The notes below the pieces were generated by a model, which was not told the origin of the DNA, did not search any database, and was given only the letters and a program-made list of their open reading frames with translations. From Nemophila menziesii (taxonomy: Eukaryota; Streptophyta; Magnoliopsida; Boraginales; Hydrophyllaceae), in NCBI GenBank assembly GCA_029959085.1, contig JARWIR010000021.1, positions 23,957,620-24,021,619 on the forward strand: 64,000 nt of DNA, in the 5' to 3' direction. Both the position numbers and the translations under genes were made by a program. How positions within the stretch are numbered: position 1 is the first letter of the stretch; each line of letters begins with the position of its first letter. Of the stretch, positions 1-10,854 are shown in pieces.

Positions 1-904
1 AGACATGGTTGTGTAAATGTTTTTCATTGAAAGACTTAAGAGGAGCACTATTCATCCTCAGGATTAAAATATATTGAGATCGAGCAAAGAAGTTGATTGG
101 CCTGAGTCATAACACTTATATAGATAAGGTTCTACAGAGATTCGATCTGATTAGTTCTAAGAAGGGCTAATTGCCCATGGAAACTGGCGCTATTCTCAGC
201 AAAAGTCATTGTCCCACTACTGATGATGAGAAAGAAAAGATTATAAGAGTCCTATATGCTTCAGTCGTAGGCTCTATCATGTACTCCATGTTGTGCACAC
301 GACCAGACGTATCATACGCTTTGAGTGTGACTAGCCGATACCAAGCGAATCCAAGTGAAAGTCTTAGACTGCTGTGAAAGATATCCTAAAGTACTTAAGA
401 AGAACTAAGGATAAGTTTTTGGTATACGGCGGGGATGAAGAGTTAATAGTGAAAGAACTCACTAACGCCTGTTTCCAAACCGATAGAGACGACTTTTGTT
501 CTCAATCAGGGTTTGTATTCTATCTAAATGGTGGAGCAGTATCTTGGAAAACCTCCAAGCAAAGAATAGTTGCCGAATCTACTATAGAGGCGGAGTACAC
601 TGCAGCATCCGAAGCCGCTAAAGAAGCTTGCTGGATAAAGAAGTTTGTGACTGAGCTTGGGGTAGTTCCTAGTATTGAGGGACCAGTTGAGTTACTAAGT
701 GACAACACTGGTGCCATAGCTCAAGCTAAGGAACCAAGAGCTCACCATAAGTCCAAACATGTACTCAGAATATATCCCTCATACGAGAGATGTTCAAATG
801 AGGTGATGTCAAAGTATGTAAGGTTGATACAGAAGACAATGCAGCAGATCCACTTACCAAACCATTATCCCAGACAAAACACAAGTTCCATACCTCTACT
901 ATAG
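1..904 (+). pseudogene. Copia pol remnant: end of reverse transcriptase plus RNase H
   Basis: This is the 3' part of a Ty1/copia polyprotein, cut by the window start. RT sequence runs to about 365 with the typical copia string SIMYSMLCTRPDVSYAL. RNase H follows (374-904) with SGFVFYLNGGAVSWKTSKQ, EAEYTAASEAAKEACWIKKF and LLSDNTGAIAQAKEPR, so the acidic residues of the fold are visible. It is broken in several places: an in-frame TAG at 161-168, a shift near 360-367 with TAG where family members have Trp, and a lost frame after residue 130 of the RNase H part (past HKSKHVLR). Identity as copia RT/RNase H is clear. The RNase H sequence differs strongly from the copia element at 28638-35099, so this is another lineage. 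Confidence 0.93.
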
Positions 905-1777
905 GACTTACAAGTATGTCTTATTGGTCTTAGTCCTAGTGGGAGCTAGTTCAGTATTTATTATCTATTTTGTGACTGATGTATTGAATAATTTTAAAAC
1001 TATTAATCCAGTCATTTTTTATTAATTGAGATTATATTTATATTAAATGTCGGTATTTTGTATGACAAAAACCAAACTGGTTTCCAACGTAATCACAAGT
1101 TCTTGAGAGGAACCAATAGTTGGTCAAGAAACCCCCGTTCAAGAAGAGAGATGTGTTGATTACATTGTCCCTAGTTTTGTGCCCCAGAGATATGGGAACC
1201 GGCACGAGTTAACTAATGTGCAATTATTTTGTTATGATCTCGTTTCTTGGGTCAAAAAGGATTGTCTGAATCATTGCATGGGTTCATAGTTAAGGAGTTG
1301 TCCTGACGTGGTACTGGACAGTGACCGTTGTAAAATAAAAGAAGAAAAGTATATCCTACGTGTCCTCTATCTCACACGAACCACATGATAGCAATTCTAA
1401 GACCTAGATGCATATCATTCTCAGACTTTGCGAGTTAGTTGCTTTGACTGCGTCAAAACCCATCTGTAAGTGGTGGCAATTGCGCATGTTGGGTATCCAA
1501 CAGACAAGTGGTGAGATGTTCGTTGATGCATAGTAGGTACTTTGTCCAACCTGGTATACAAGGAAGGTTTCTGGCCGCTTGGAGGGTAGACTGATTTGTG
1601 ATCACCCGTTATTGAACAGAATTCAGACTATCTCATAGACCGAGTAAATTATGTCATAGGAGTTAGCGACACGCTTTCTTGCTTTAGCTTATGACGAAAC
1701 TGTGGTCGAAGGTAATTGAGTGACCATCTGTTTCTGAAAACCTGACTTACGGGTAATTATCCAAGGGCAAGTGGGAG
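905..1777 (+). other. Copia 3' untranslated interior and polypurine tract
   Basis: This is non-coding sequence between the RNase H stop and the LTR. It ends in the purine tract AAGGGCAAGTGGGAG at 1763-1777, directly before TGTTGG. That is where the plus-strand primer lies in copia elements. I see no other feature in it. Confidence 0.75.
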
Positions 1778-2725
1778 TGTTGGAATTCGAGATTCCTAGG
1801 TTAATGCCCATGGAATATTACACCTATCAATATGTAAGGTTCAATGTATTTAATAGTTAATAATTAATTAACTATCTGGTCCTATACTCGTAGGCAATGT
1901 CTGGCTGGTTTTCTTTTTGACCTTCGGGATTCAACTATATGTTCATATGAGTTGATTCCCGAGGCTACCGTTGCCCGGGTCTATGAGGTGACACACATAC
2001 AATAAGCTGCAAATTATTCGAGTATTGACTCGGGTTGATAGAAGGGATAACTATTGAAACGTTATACGAGTGAACTCAATTGAGATTGAGTTGTCAATTC
2101 AATTGAATCTGATTGAGATTTTAATCCAATTTGAATTGGGGAATGGGCCATGGTTCAATAGGATTGGACCATGACCCATAAGTTTCTAAATATACTTATA
2201 CTATATAAAGACTAGCATGAGAATATTTGGACAAGGCATTTTTTTTTATAGAAAAATATTTTGAGAAAAAAAATCGTAATCTTGGGAGAAACAATTTTCT
2301 CTCTTTCTTTTCTCTCTTGGCCGAATTTGAGAAGGAAAAATAATTTGATTTTTTCTCTTCTCTTTTCATTCCCATTCACAAACAATCAAGCCTACAAATT
2401 CTGTACAATTCGTGAAGCATTGGCGTGGACTAATTCATATTTCTTCATCTTTGTGAATCAAATATTGTTTTGATTCATTGCTTGGAGTTGCTAGGAGCAC
2501 AAGAAAATTGGTCTTTGTTTACAAAGGATTATTCAAAAGCTTTCGTTGAGGTAACTCATTTCCTTTTTCATTTACATATAATAATATTTGTTTTTATCTG
2601 TTCTTGATATATTTTTTGGTTCATACAATTACATGTATCTAAAAGCTCTGAATATATATGTCAAAATCGTTTGACAAAATCATATAATATATATAGATAG
2701 AAAATATAATAATTCATAAATAACA
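1778..2725 (+). repeat. Copia 3' LTR
   Basis: The LTR starts TGTTGGAATT immediately after the polypurine tract. A TATA-like CTATATAAAG lies at 2201-2210, followed by a T/C-rich leader, consistent with U3-R-U5 order. The left end is well placed. The right end is uncertain: a terminal AACA at 2722-2725 next to recognisable gypsy LTR sequence is the best candidate, but an end near 2640 is possible. A 70-codon ORF inside (2261-2473) is not considered a gene. Confidence 0.72.
2201..2210 (+). promoter_or_regulatory. TATA box of copia LTR
   Basis: CTATATAAAG sits about 425 bp into the LTR, followed by an A/T-rich leader. This is the position expected for the LTR promoter. It is inferred from sequence only. 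Confidence 0.5.
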
Positions 2726-4056
2726 TAACGAAGAATGGCAATGAGAAATATAGCTTAGGGTTGCTATCATGCACTTATCCTTCTAAATCAATATTCTAGC
2801 TACAAGGGTGATTAAATATCTTAGATAAATAGTCATGATCCTATATTTCTCCTAACCCCCTTCCTGGTGGACTTAGGTGGCGAATTAACAATTACCAGTG
2901 GACTTGGGTAAGGGGACCCTGCGCAATGATCGGTGGTTAAATATCAAACCCTAATGACTTTGTAGTTAGGCAAGCCGTTCCGGATCACTACCACACACTA
3001 GATGTTTATGTGATGTTTCAATAATTTAACAACCCTTCCGGGTGACCATCTAACTACTATTTATGGGGTAGTATATACTCGTGCACTAGCAAGAACTACG
3101 GTCAATAAATCAAAGCACATAAAACAAATATATGGTTAAGAAGCTAGAAACAAATTAAAAAGGTTTTCCCAAATAACATAAAATCAAATAAAGAATTAGA
3201 AATCAAATATTATACATATGCAAACCCAAACTATGGGAAAATTAGTTCACATCTAAAGACATAGAAATAAACTATGAATAAAAGTAATTAGAAACAAAGA
3301 TAATCTAATGAATCTAATACAAATTACCCTAATGATAGAGGGAGATGATGGGTAAGAGGAGGTTGCTAATTTCCAACTTCTTCTCTTCCTCTCTACATGT
3401 ATTGTTGCTTCTTTTGAATGACTAAGGATTGATCTAAGGTTTAGAACTAAGCAAGAAAATGTTTACAATGATAAGAGGGTGTATTTATAGGTGCTAAGAA
3501 GACCCTAGGTCAAAATTTGTGAATAAAAGGTAATTAATTTGAGTGCAAGTCCAACTCAAATTCGTCTACTAAAATATCGAAGAGGATAAAAGCTGCCAAC
3601 TGTTTTGATCATATCTCCTTCGTTACTGATCCAAGTTTTTTTAAATTTATATCGAAACGACCAAGGGGAAAAGATATACATTTACTATTTTGAATTCTCA
3701 TCCGAATTCACAACAGATTTGGACTTATCTTCACTTTAGTGGATGTAGCTGCGGAATTTCAGATTTACATGACAACTTTTCCTTTCCTATTTTATCTCTC
3801 CTTCCTTTTATCTCTTGATTCCTTCCATATCTTCTTTCCTTATCTCTTTATAATTGATTTGACATCTAATTATATTCTATATATCTTTAAAATTTCACAT
3901 TAACACAAAAATTAAACCAAATATGCTTTAAAAGTAAAAATCATCAAATCAAGACAAAATATAGGAATTTATCAAAATATGAATAAAAATCTATAATTAA
4001 GTAATCATAAACACCTAAAATGATGTCTCCAATCTATATTATTATATAAAAATAGG
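2726..4056 (-). repeat. Gypsy LTR fragment, reverse
   Basis: The reverse complement matches the solo LTR at 43893-45429 block by block: the TGATGTCTCC-like start (here GGGAGACATC at 4046-4055 on the plus strand), the CACCATTTT/CATCATTTT-type block, and the middle block around the GGTCACCC, GATCATTGCGCAGGG and CTTACCCAAGTCC motifs. About 300 bp of the LTR 3' end is missing, where the copia LTR adjoins. It sits exactly at the edge of gypsy pol sequence, so it is probably an inserted LTR rather than part of the neighbouring pol. Confidence 0.8.
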
Positions 4057-4797
4057 GAGACATCGGTAATTTTGCTACAAGAATTCGAATTAGAGATTCG
4101 AGATAAGAAAGGAAGCGAGAATCAAGTTGTTGATCTTCTATCTCGCCTTGAAGGCTCCAAAGTCAACAGTGGACCAGAGTTGGTCAAAGAGGTATTTCCT
4201 TATGATAATTTATTTATGTTGATCGCAAATATTGTTCCTTGGTATGCAAATATTTCAAATCTTATAGTAAGTCGATCATTTCCCACTAAGAGAAATTCAC
4301 AAGAGAAGAAGAGGTTAGCTCATCGCGTGAAATAATTCATTTGGGAGGATCCATTCCTATTCAAGGTCTGTAGCGATCAAATGACTATAAGATTTATACC
4401 TTAGAATGAAATCAGTGATGTGGTCGCAAGTTGTCATGATTCACCTTATGGAGGACACTTCAAGGGTGATCGCACATCAGCAAAGTTATTTCAATCTGAT
4501 TTTTGTTGGCCGACTATTCACAAAAATTTAACTGGATATGTCAAGAAATATTCGAGATACGATTTCACTGAAAATATTTTGAGAAGAGATGATTTGCCTA
4601 TTATCAATGTACTAGATGTGGTGATTTTTTATGTGTGGGGTATTGACTTTATGGGACCTTTCATCCAATCCCACGGTAACCAATATATCATACTAGCAGT
4701 GTATTATGTGTTGAAATGGGTATAAGCAATAACATTACCTACAAATGACGCAAGAGTAGTAATCAAGTTCTTGAAATCGCACATCTTCCAAATAGGT
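4057..4797 (+). pseudogene. Gypsy (Athila-like) RNase H end and integrase, broken
   Basis: The reading begins VILLQEFELEIRDKKGSENQ and passes DLLSRLE, the conserved end of Athila-type RNase H. The integrase zinc-finger region follows (CHDSPYGGHFKGDRTSAKL, FCWPTIHKNL), then the start of the catalytic core with GIDFMGPF and YIILAVYYVLKWV. Both zinc-finger cysteines expected after the second histidine read as Tyr (KYSRYDF), and in-frame stops occur near 4333 and 4723. The sequence stops being recognisable as pol near 4797 and passes into a gypsy LTR. Classification is secure; it is not functional. Confidence 0.88.
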
Positions 4798-4814
4798 TCT
4801 AATTTTATTTATGT

Positions 4815-5652
4815 TCTTAGGGAATATGTCTTTTATTTATTCAATTTTAGTTTTTTATTCAAACATGAGCTAACTTTCATAGTACTTGAGAATCGCAATA
4901 AATGGGTTGAAGCCCTATTTAATTAATTTGTGTTTATGAATTTGGTATTTTATAATTTAATCTGAGTTGTGTATTTTATATTGGGTATTATATTATGTTT
5001 ATTTACTATTTCTTTTAGGAACAACTAGAAATAAGTGTTAGTAATTGGTCTATTCACTTTTGTGGGGAAGTGATCACCCAACAAGGGGTTTGATTACAGA
5101 AATAGGTAATATCCGTGTAATGTCCGTTATTAACCGACAGGCTTGGCTAATCACATAGCCAAATAGGTAAATAAATTTATGTCCATAAGTAAACTTGCTA
5201 CCTTAGAGGGGCTTGTCTTACCGTAGGATAGCTCCTTGGTCTACCCGACAGGGGGCTAGGAGATATTAGAGTCCGACTAATATTTAGATACCAACTCTGC
5301 CCTTAAACGAAACATTAATTATATTAACTTAGGTGGATTCCCTTGCAAGACTCAAGTACATCTCTAACCTTTCGTCTACATTTTATTACTTTCACTATTT
5401 TATTTCAGCGAAGCAATTTATTCAGTAATTTACTTTCCTACATTCTTAGGATTAATATCAAAACCCAAACAAATATATTTTACTTTTCTGATTTAGCAAT
5501 TATTTCTACTATCCAGATTAATACCAGTGGTATAACTATTTGTCCTGAGAACGAAACCCGATTATTGGATTATTACTTGGACAACCGTACACTTGCGGTA
5601 TGTAGATCCTCTACTTTTATTGCATATTTTTATAACACCCCAGGACCCGCCA
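4815..5652 (+). repeat. Gypsy LTR, 3' part, forward
   Basis: This matches the reverse complement of the LTR at 38609-40111 over its last half: the dinucleotide-rich start, CTTGAGAATCGCAA, GAAGTGATCACC, GGCTTGGCTAATCACATAGCC, and the end TTATAACACCCC then GACCCGCCA. The first half of the LTR is missing. It is followed at once by a tRNA-Asp-like primer-binding site, so it served as the 5' LTR of element copy A. Confidence 0.82.
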
Positions 5653-5658
5653 AGTTTT

Positions 5659-5676
5659 TTGCGCCGCTTCCGGGGA
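5659..5676 (+). promoter_or_regulatory. Primer-binding site, tRNA-Asp type
   Basis: TTGCGCCGCTTCCGGGGA differs by a few bases from TGGCGCCGTTGCCGGGGA, the complement of the 3' end of plant tRNA-Asp(GUC). It lies 6 bp after the LTR end. Athila-group gypsy elements are known to use this primer. The substitutions suggest decay. Confidence 0.8.
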
Positions 5677-5807
5677 CAGTAGCGTGTGACCCCGGTGTTA
5701 ATCCATAGTAGTTTTAATTGTTATTTTCTATTTTACGTGTGGTCTTTGTTTTTGTTTTCTTTTTCAGGTTCTTTATTTATGGTAATCATCAAGAGATACA
5801 ATTAGAG

Positions 5808-6890
5808 ATGTATGGAGGACATTACTCAAATCTCGGTCCATTTGACTATTGGGAGGACTATTCAGGACTACAACAATGGGGTAGTAACGTCTACCAACCA
5901 CCTTATGAACATCCGCAATAGCAAGGATGGAACAACCAAAGGATCGTGAATAATCAACAACAATCACCGTACTACTATCAGCAAGAGAAAGGATGGAATA
6001 TTGAACAACCTCCACTGACAGTTTCTACCGATTTGAATGAATATTTGCTAGATACATACAAGATTACGAGGAAAGAAATGCCACAATAGACAGAATACAA
6101 AAGATGGTAGGCGAAGTCATTTCCAATTATAATTCTCCTTAACCTCACCGATAGTACTAGTAGTTCATATAAAGATTCCACTCCCCGGAGGGACAGAAGA
6201 GATCAACCGGAATAAGTAGTTGAGGAGGAAGTATTGAAATAAAATATTAGTGATAGTGATATGACCACCGTGCCGATTATAAATGGAAACCACCATATGG
6301 TTGAGGATTTTGTTAGCATGGTGGAAGAAGGAGTAGCAACGCAAATCCTATAAGTTGAAACTGGGATTGTTATTCCTATGGTTTATGCACACGATCAAGA
6401 TATAGAATGCAAAAGGAAATAAGAGGTGATTGAGATTAAAGAGATTCCACAGCAAAAATATGATGAGGTAATAGTGGAAGAATGGGTTGAAAGTGAAGAT
6501 GAATCTGAAGTGGTTGAGGAGTCAATTGAAGAATTCAAGGTTCACAATAAAATAGAAGTTTAATCTCCACCACGAAAAGTTCACCAATCACCATCTCCAC
6601 CAGGAATCTTGAACGAAAATAAAGCTGAAGAATCACCTCCACTGCCACAAATTATCAACATGTGCTATACAAGAAAGTTGCTACACCGTGAGAGTAAAAC
6701 GGATAGGAGGAGCACATATCCACCATATTTTAAAGATGAACGCGAGATTGTAAAGAATAAAAATGAGCTTATACTGTTGAGGACGGTCATCTACTATCAT
6801 GTGGTGGAGAATGGGTTACGTCGTGAAAGTAAGAAGGCGAAACGAGGTACTTACACACCCTTTTTCAGAGATCGATTAAATCAAATTTAA
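5808..6890 (+). pseudogene. Unrecognised ORF of the gag-pol-less gypsy family (copy A)
   Basis: I do not recognise this protein. Read through its stops, it starts MYGGHYSNLGPFDYW, continues as a Tyr/Gln/Asn-rich stretch (YYYQQEK), then an acidic middle (EEWVESEDESEVVEE) and a basic end with RRESKKAKRGTYTP. About 360 codons are spanned, with several in-frame stops. A homologous ORF lies on the minus strand in copy C, with the same order of parts and the block MTTVPIING, so this was a coding gene of the family. It occupies the place of gag-pol: after the PBS and leader, before the GGGAGACAACCC motif. It could be a diverged gag-like nucleic-acid-binding protein; the basic tail and Q/Y-rich start fit, but no zinc knuckle is seen. 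Confidence 0.65.
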
Positions 6891-7830
6891 GGTGGAAAAG
6901 TCCTAAAGCTTACATGTCAAGGATGAGGCAAATTGAAGCGGAGGAGAACCGCAAGGGCCTCAATAGCATCTTCATGGAAGGTAACGCGTCGAACTTAAAG
7001 ACGTAATAAACAAAAGTGCTTCTTGGGAGACAACCCAAGTTTTGAATTGCTTTCATGTTTTTGAATTCATAGTGTATAATATATTAATTTGATGTTCATT
7101 AGTGTTAATTTTTAAGGAATTGAGAAGGATTGGAGTGTTCTGATGTTTACATGTAAATTTTGTCAAGGATTCGGGAATTAACGGGAAGTAAAACGAAGAA
7201 AAACATAATTTGAGATAATTGCTTCCCCCAATGAATAACCTGAGTAGTCTGGTGGATCGGGAAAAAAATTCCAATGAAAATGAGTATAAATTTCACATGA
7301 ATCCTAGGTGTAGGCAAGGATATATCGAGAAAATAAGATGAAAATTTTCAGTGAGAATACGCTACCCAATGCGTTCAGCGAGTTGGCTATTTGCGCCTGA
7401 TACCCAACTCTCTGGCTTGGAGTTGCCTACACGCAGCTTCATATTGCGTCGGCGAGCGTTAGCTATTCGTGCCCTGTGTGCCGACCCAGACCCTTGGAAA
7501 GAGTTGCTTATACGCAACTAAAACTTCGGAAGGCCATAACTTTGCGCTCGGGTGTCGGAATTAATTTTTCTTGAGCCTAAACCGCGTATTTTTTCAAGAT
7601 CTATCCAATGGACAAGTTAGAATACCGATCATACAACAAAAATCCTACTGGGATTTGCACACTTAGATGCAACTATAAGGTGTGTCATCGAAACAAAGGG
7701 AAAATACATGCAATCCACCATCAAAACATCAAAAATATCATCAAATCCCCCCTCTAAACTAATCTTAACATTGAATCATATAAATATGATGATTTAGAGG
7801 GTTAGGATTAATTACAGGAGACATGAGATC
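6891..7830 (+). other. Post-ORF region of copy A with variable block
   Basis: Non-coding here. It holds the motif CTTCTTGGGAGACAACCCAA (near 7019), which in Athila/Tat-type elements typically follows the end of pol. Near 7370-7510 is a block of short repeated words (GAGTTGCCTACACGCA, GAGTTGCTTATACGCA), then CGGAAGGCCATAACTTTGCGC and TCGGAATTAATTTTTC, which are shared with copy C. The ORF calls here in other frames are not supported. Confidence 0.6.
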
Positions 7831-7896
7831 GAGTTGATGAAACGCACTTTACAAAAGATAAACTCCACGATGTATGATCTATACATCGTGACTTAG
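7831..7896 (+). pseudogene. Small ORF remnant in the env-like position (copy A)
   Basis: The 21-codon tail ELMKRTLQKINSTMYDLYIV ends at a TAG. It aligns with EVMKDTLFKMNAIMNDLYNL in copy C and with ELMQNILRGVSN in copy B, each at the same place between the post-coding motif and the hairpin. The spacing of hydrophobic residues suggests an amphipathic helix or short coiled coil. Function unknown. The position equals that of the env-like ORF of Athila elements, but there is no similarity I can see to envelope proteins. The start is not resolved. Confidence 0.5.
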
Positions 7897-8018
7897 AAGA
7901 CTTCACAACCTCGACTCAATACCACATATAATCGTCCTAGTGCCGATCCAAATATGTTTCCTTCTCCCTTTTCTCATTCAATAGTGTATATTATTTGTAT
8001 TCGCTTTATAGTCTTTTC

Positions 8019-8059
8019 GAGTCGTGGGGGCACGACTCATTTTTGAGTTTGGGGCGGGG
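8019..8059 (+). promoter_or_regulatory. Conserved hairpin followed by purine tract (copy A)
   Basis: GAGTCGTG at 8019-8026 pairs perfectly with CACGACTC at 8031-8038 around a GGGG loop. After ATTTT comes TGAGTTTGGGGCGGGG at 8044-8059. The same arrangement is found at 21311-21349 (+), 41444-41478 (-) and 51312-51344 (-). The purine tract closely resembles the polypurine tract of the family (TTTGAGTTTGGGGTCT), but it lies about 1.3 kb upstream of the 3' LTR. Confidence 0.75.
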
Positions 8060-8080
8060 TATCGTAGCCTCATCCCAATT

Positions 8081-8111
8081 TTATGTGTTATGTGTTATGT
8101 GTTATGTGTTT
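8081..8111 (+). repeat. Heptamer tandem repeat
   Basis: About four copies of TATGTGT in a row. Copies B and C have only one or two copies of this word at the same place. Confidence 0.85.
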
Positions 8112-8338
8112 TTTACAGCTTTTCAAAAAAAAATTAAAATCAAATAAAAATTAGTTTAAGGAATGATTTGACTGTAGAGATTGTTGAATGTCCTTATAAG
8201 CATACTTTTTGTAAATTAATGATAGAAAATAGTAGACCTTACGGTTAATGTAAAACGCAACTTGAATGCATGCAAACACTAAATGATTGATTAGAAAAAT
8301 TAATAAACAATGCAAAAGAAATAAACTTGTACTTAGTA

Positions 8339-8401
8339 AGAATGAGTGGTTTGTAGAACGTGAAATCTAAGAATGAGTGGTTTGTAGAACGTGAAATCTA
8401 A
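8339..8401 (+). repeat. 31-bp tandem duplication
   Basis: The unit GAATGAGTGGTTTGTAGAAC plus 11 bases occurs twice back to back. Copies B and C carry it once, so the duplication is specific to copy A. Confidence 0.9.
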
Positions 8402-9390
8402 ATGAGTAGAGAACCCACTTAGTTATGAACTAGAGGTGAAAATGGAGTGAAACTATGTAACTAGGAAAATAATAGAGGCAGATTATTGATAGCCACTTGA
8501 GACCTTTTTAGCTTTCTAACCCGTGATTAATTATATCATTCTTAGCCCCATTTTTTAGACTTTAAGCCTTTCTTTTTTAAACCACATTATAATCTTATCC
8601 TTTAGACGTTAGGACTAAACCATATGACCCGCACTTGAATCACGATTAGTTGGGTAAATTTTTTATGTGCTTGAATGATTATGCACTTTATTGTAAATTC
8701 CTATGCCGATTTCTAAAAATAAAAAGAAAAATAAAAGAAAAAGCGAACAAAATTGAGAAAATAAGTTAGCATGACAATTCACATTAAAAAGAATGTCATG
8801 TTTAACTTACAAAAAAAAGATTGAATAAATGAAAAAATAAAAGAAACGGCACATGAATATGTTTTATTATAATCATATTGATAGGATTGGGTTTACATTG
8901 GGGACGCTAAATTTGTGCGTCGAGTGAGTGAGATCATATGTGAGTGTAAACTCAAGCTCGGGACAGCTTGTTGAAGGCTAGTGAGGAAAGAGCCAAAAGC
9001 TCACTTTTCATTATGCAAATGTACGATAGCGTCCCTAAGCTATGCTAAAACTATAAAGATCTCGTAATTTCTAGGTACATAGTGGAATAATATATTTTCT
9101 AATAGGGAGTAAGTTAAGTGGAGCGTTCAAACCAAGTGAGGATTGATGAACACCCTATAGCCACCATCTCGAGCTAAGTATAAAGTGTAATCTTCTAGCA
9201 TTGTGAAGTTAATTTTGGATTGATGTTATTTATGTTTGATTTTGCATGATAGGTGTATGTGTGCATTAATTACTAGGTTATACTATATGAAATTTATTTT
9301 GAGTTTTGATTTGGTTTTATTCTTTAGATTTTGCATGTTGCGTCTTACCTTGGTCCTCTGTTTTGTTTTACTTTGTCGGGACGACAAATA

Positions 9391-9575
9391 TTTGAGTTTG
9401 GGGTCTTGATTTCTCCATTTCGTTCTAAATATAAGCCCTTAGGAGACACCATTTTAGGTAGAAATTGGACTTATTAAATAGACTTTTATGCTTATTTTGA
9501 TATATTACACGTTCTCCTCTCTGAATTATGTTATTTGCATTTTTAGAGCTTTTGTGTGTTAATTTGTTTGTTTTA
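9391..9575 (+). repeat. Polypurine tract and start of 3' LTR (copy A)
   Basis: TTTGAGTTTGGGGTCT at 9391-9406 is the polypurine tract. The LTR starts at 9407 with TGATTTCTCC and matches the first ~165 bp of the LTR at 38609-40111 (read from the minus strand), including TTAGGAGACA and TTATGTTATTTGCATTTTTA. It is then cut off by LINE sequence. Confidence 0.85.
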
Positions 9576-10283
9576 ATGGGGTTAAACCTGAACTTATGTT
9601 CAGCTTACTCCACTTGGAAGGAATATAAAGATATGAATCAGAATTCAAATGATAATGGTAAAATGATAAAAGAGCTGAATGATTCAATCCCGTATTCCTC
9701 TGCTTTAATTGAAGGAAATGACAAAAACTTTAGTATTAAAAATACTGGTAAAATTAGTAATTGGTGTCCACCCCCTACTAATAGTATTAAAATAAATACC
9801 GATGTTAGTTTTACTTTATTTGGTTGTTTTATTTGGTTTGATATATCTTATATATAGGTAGAGATTCTTTTGGCAACTTGACTGAGACGGATGCAAAGGA
9901 TATAGAGGCAACAAGTTCTATCAAAGCAGAAGGTCAAGGTGTTTTGTTGGGCTGCAAGATAGCGAAAGATTTTCCTACCAACTCAACTATTATCGATAGT
10001 GGCTGTGAAATGATAGTTAGAGCGTTAGCTATTACGACCCCTTATAATATTCTTGAGGGTTGTAATATTTTTAAATCGATATACGCTACTACGAAGACTT
10101 GTAACCGTTGTTTTGTAGCTGATTCGGTCGGCGAATAAAAGTTTGTTGATAAACTGTTTGGTGACCGGAGGATTTTTCCTCCTTCCAAGTTAGTTCAACT
10201 TATTTTACTTAATAAGCAATATGCGGTATCGGGTAATTTTTGTACTATATTATCTATATATTTAAGTCATTGAAAAAAAAAAT
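9576..10283 (+). pseudogene. 5'-truncated LINE tail with RNase H-like domain
   Basis: The reading WCPPPTNSIKINTDVSF starts the RNase H-like (RVT_3 type) domain found at the C-terminus of plant L1-type LINEs. After a shift it continues with SSIKAEGQGVLLGCKIAKDF and IIDSGCEMIVRAL, the expected motif where ESDC normally occurs (here DSGC). A frame break at 9856 and a stop at 10136 make it inactive. The sequence ends with an A-run at 10273-10282, as expected for a LINE 3' end. It is inserted in the 3' LTR of copy A. I could not find the target-site duplication. Confidence 0.75.
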
Positions 10284-10358
10284 CTTATGATCTTTTTTGA
10301 TAGTGACAACATTTAGATCATTAAAAAGCTAATCACATGAGCGAGAGAACAACTCTAC

Positions 10359-10468
10359 CCGTTGGATTAGCTCACTGGCCTGGCCTTGGTCATTTGATTT
10401 AGTGGTGTTCGAACTGAGCCAATGACTCCGAGTCTAAAGTGGCTTTTCTATGTAAACAAAAAAAAAAA
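10359..10468 (+). mobile_element. Probable tRNA-derived SINE
   Basis: An A-box-like ATTAGCTCACTGG (10366-10378) is followed after about 27 bp by a B-box-like GTTCGAACT (10407-10415). The unit ends in an A-run at 10458-10468. TCTAC flanks both sides (10354-10358 and 10469-10473) as a possible target-site duplication. At about 110 bp it is short for a SINE, so it may be a simple or truncated one. Confidence 0.5.
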
Positions 10469-10471
10469 TCT

Positions 10472-10716
10472 ACTTCATCAGTCATGAAAAGAAAGACCGA
10501 CCTAGTATCCTTTTCGTCTAAGTTCATTAATTGAAGCTTTCTGTGCTCAACGGAATTGACCTTGTCATCTTTTGTCGTGAATGAAGAGCCTTAGGGACAA
10601 TTTCCAAATGCTTCTCAATCCCATCACGGGTAGCGTTGCAAATCAAGTGCCTTAATACTCAGACATAAGTTTATACACCTCCCATTTATAGCACCAATGA
10701 CTTTTGTGGTTACCCC
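10472..10716. other. Unassigned spacer
   Basis: No recognised feature. On the minus strand an open stretch reads CNATRDGIEKHLEIVPKAL and ends with a stop; it might be an exon scrap, but I cannot assign it. Confidence 0.3.
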
Positions 10717-10854
10717 AGAAACAACAAAAAAAATAAACGAAAAGCTCATTATGTTCATTCCATTTAAAGAATCTATATACAAGTGAATCGAAAAAACAAA
10801 AGTAGAAAAAGATAAACCATATAAATAAGATAGCTAGTGTTGGTGTAAAAAGTC

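Larger units (their letters stand above)
5653..9406 (+). mobile_element. Gypsy-family element copy A, interior without gag-pol
   Basis: The interior lies between a forward 5' LTR end and the polypurine tract plus 3' LTR start at 9391-9407. Order: PBS, leader ending in TTTTTCAG, an ORF unlike gag or pol (5808-6890), the post-coding motif GCTTCTTGGGAGACAACCCAAG near 7018, a variable block near 7370-7510, a small ORF remnant (7831-7896), a hairpin plus purine tract (8019-8059), and a conserved 3' block. The same order recurs on the minus strand at 40112-45921 and in part at 20150-22017. No gag, protease, RT, RNase H or integrase is visible, so the element must have depended on a relative for these. 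Confidence 0.8.

Noticed and set aside
2261..2473. 70-codon ORF
   Set aside because: It lies in the leader of a copia LTR, is low-complexity at the DNA level and has no recognisable domain.
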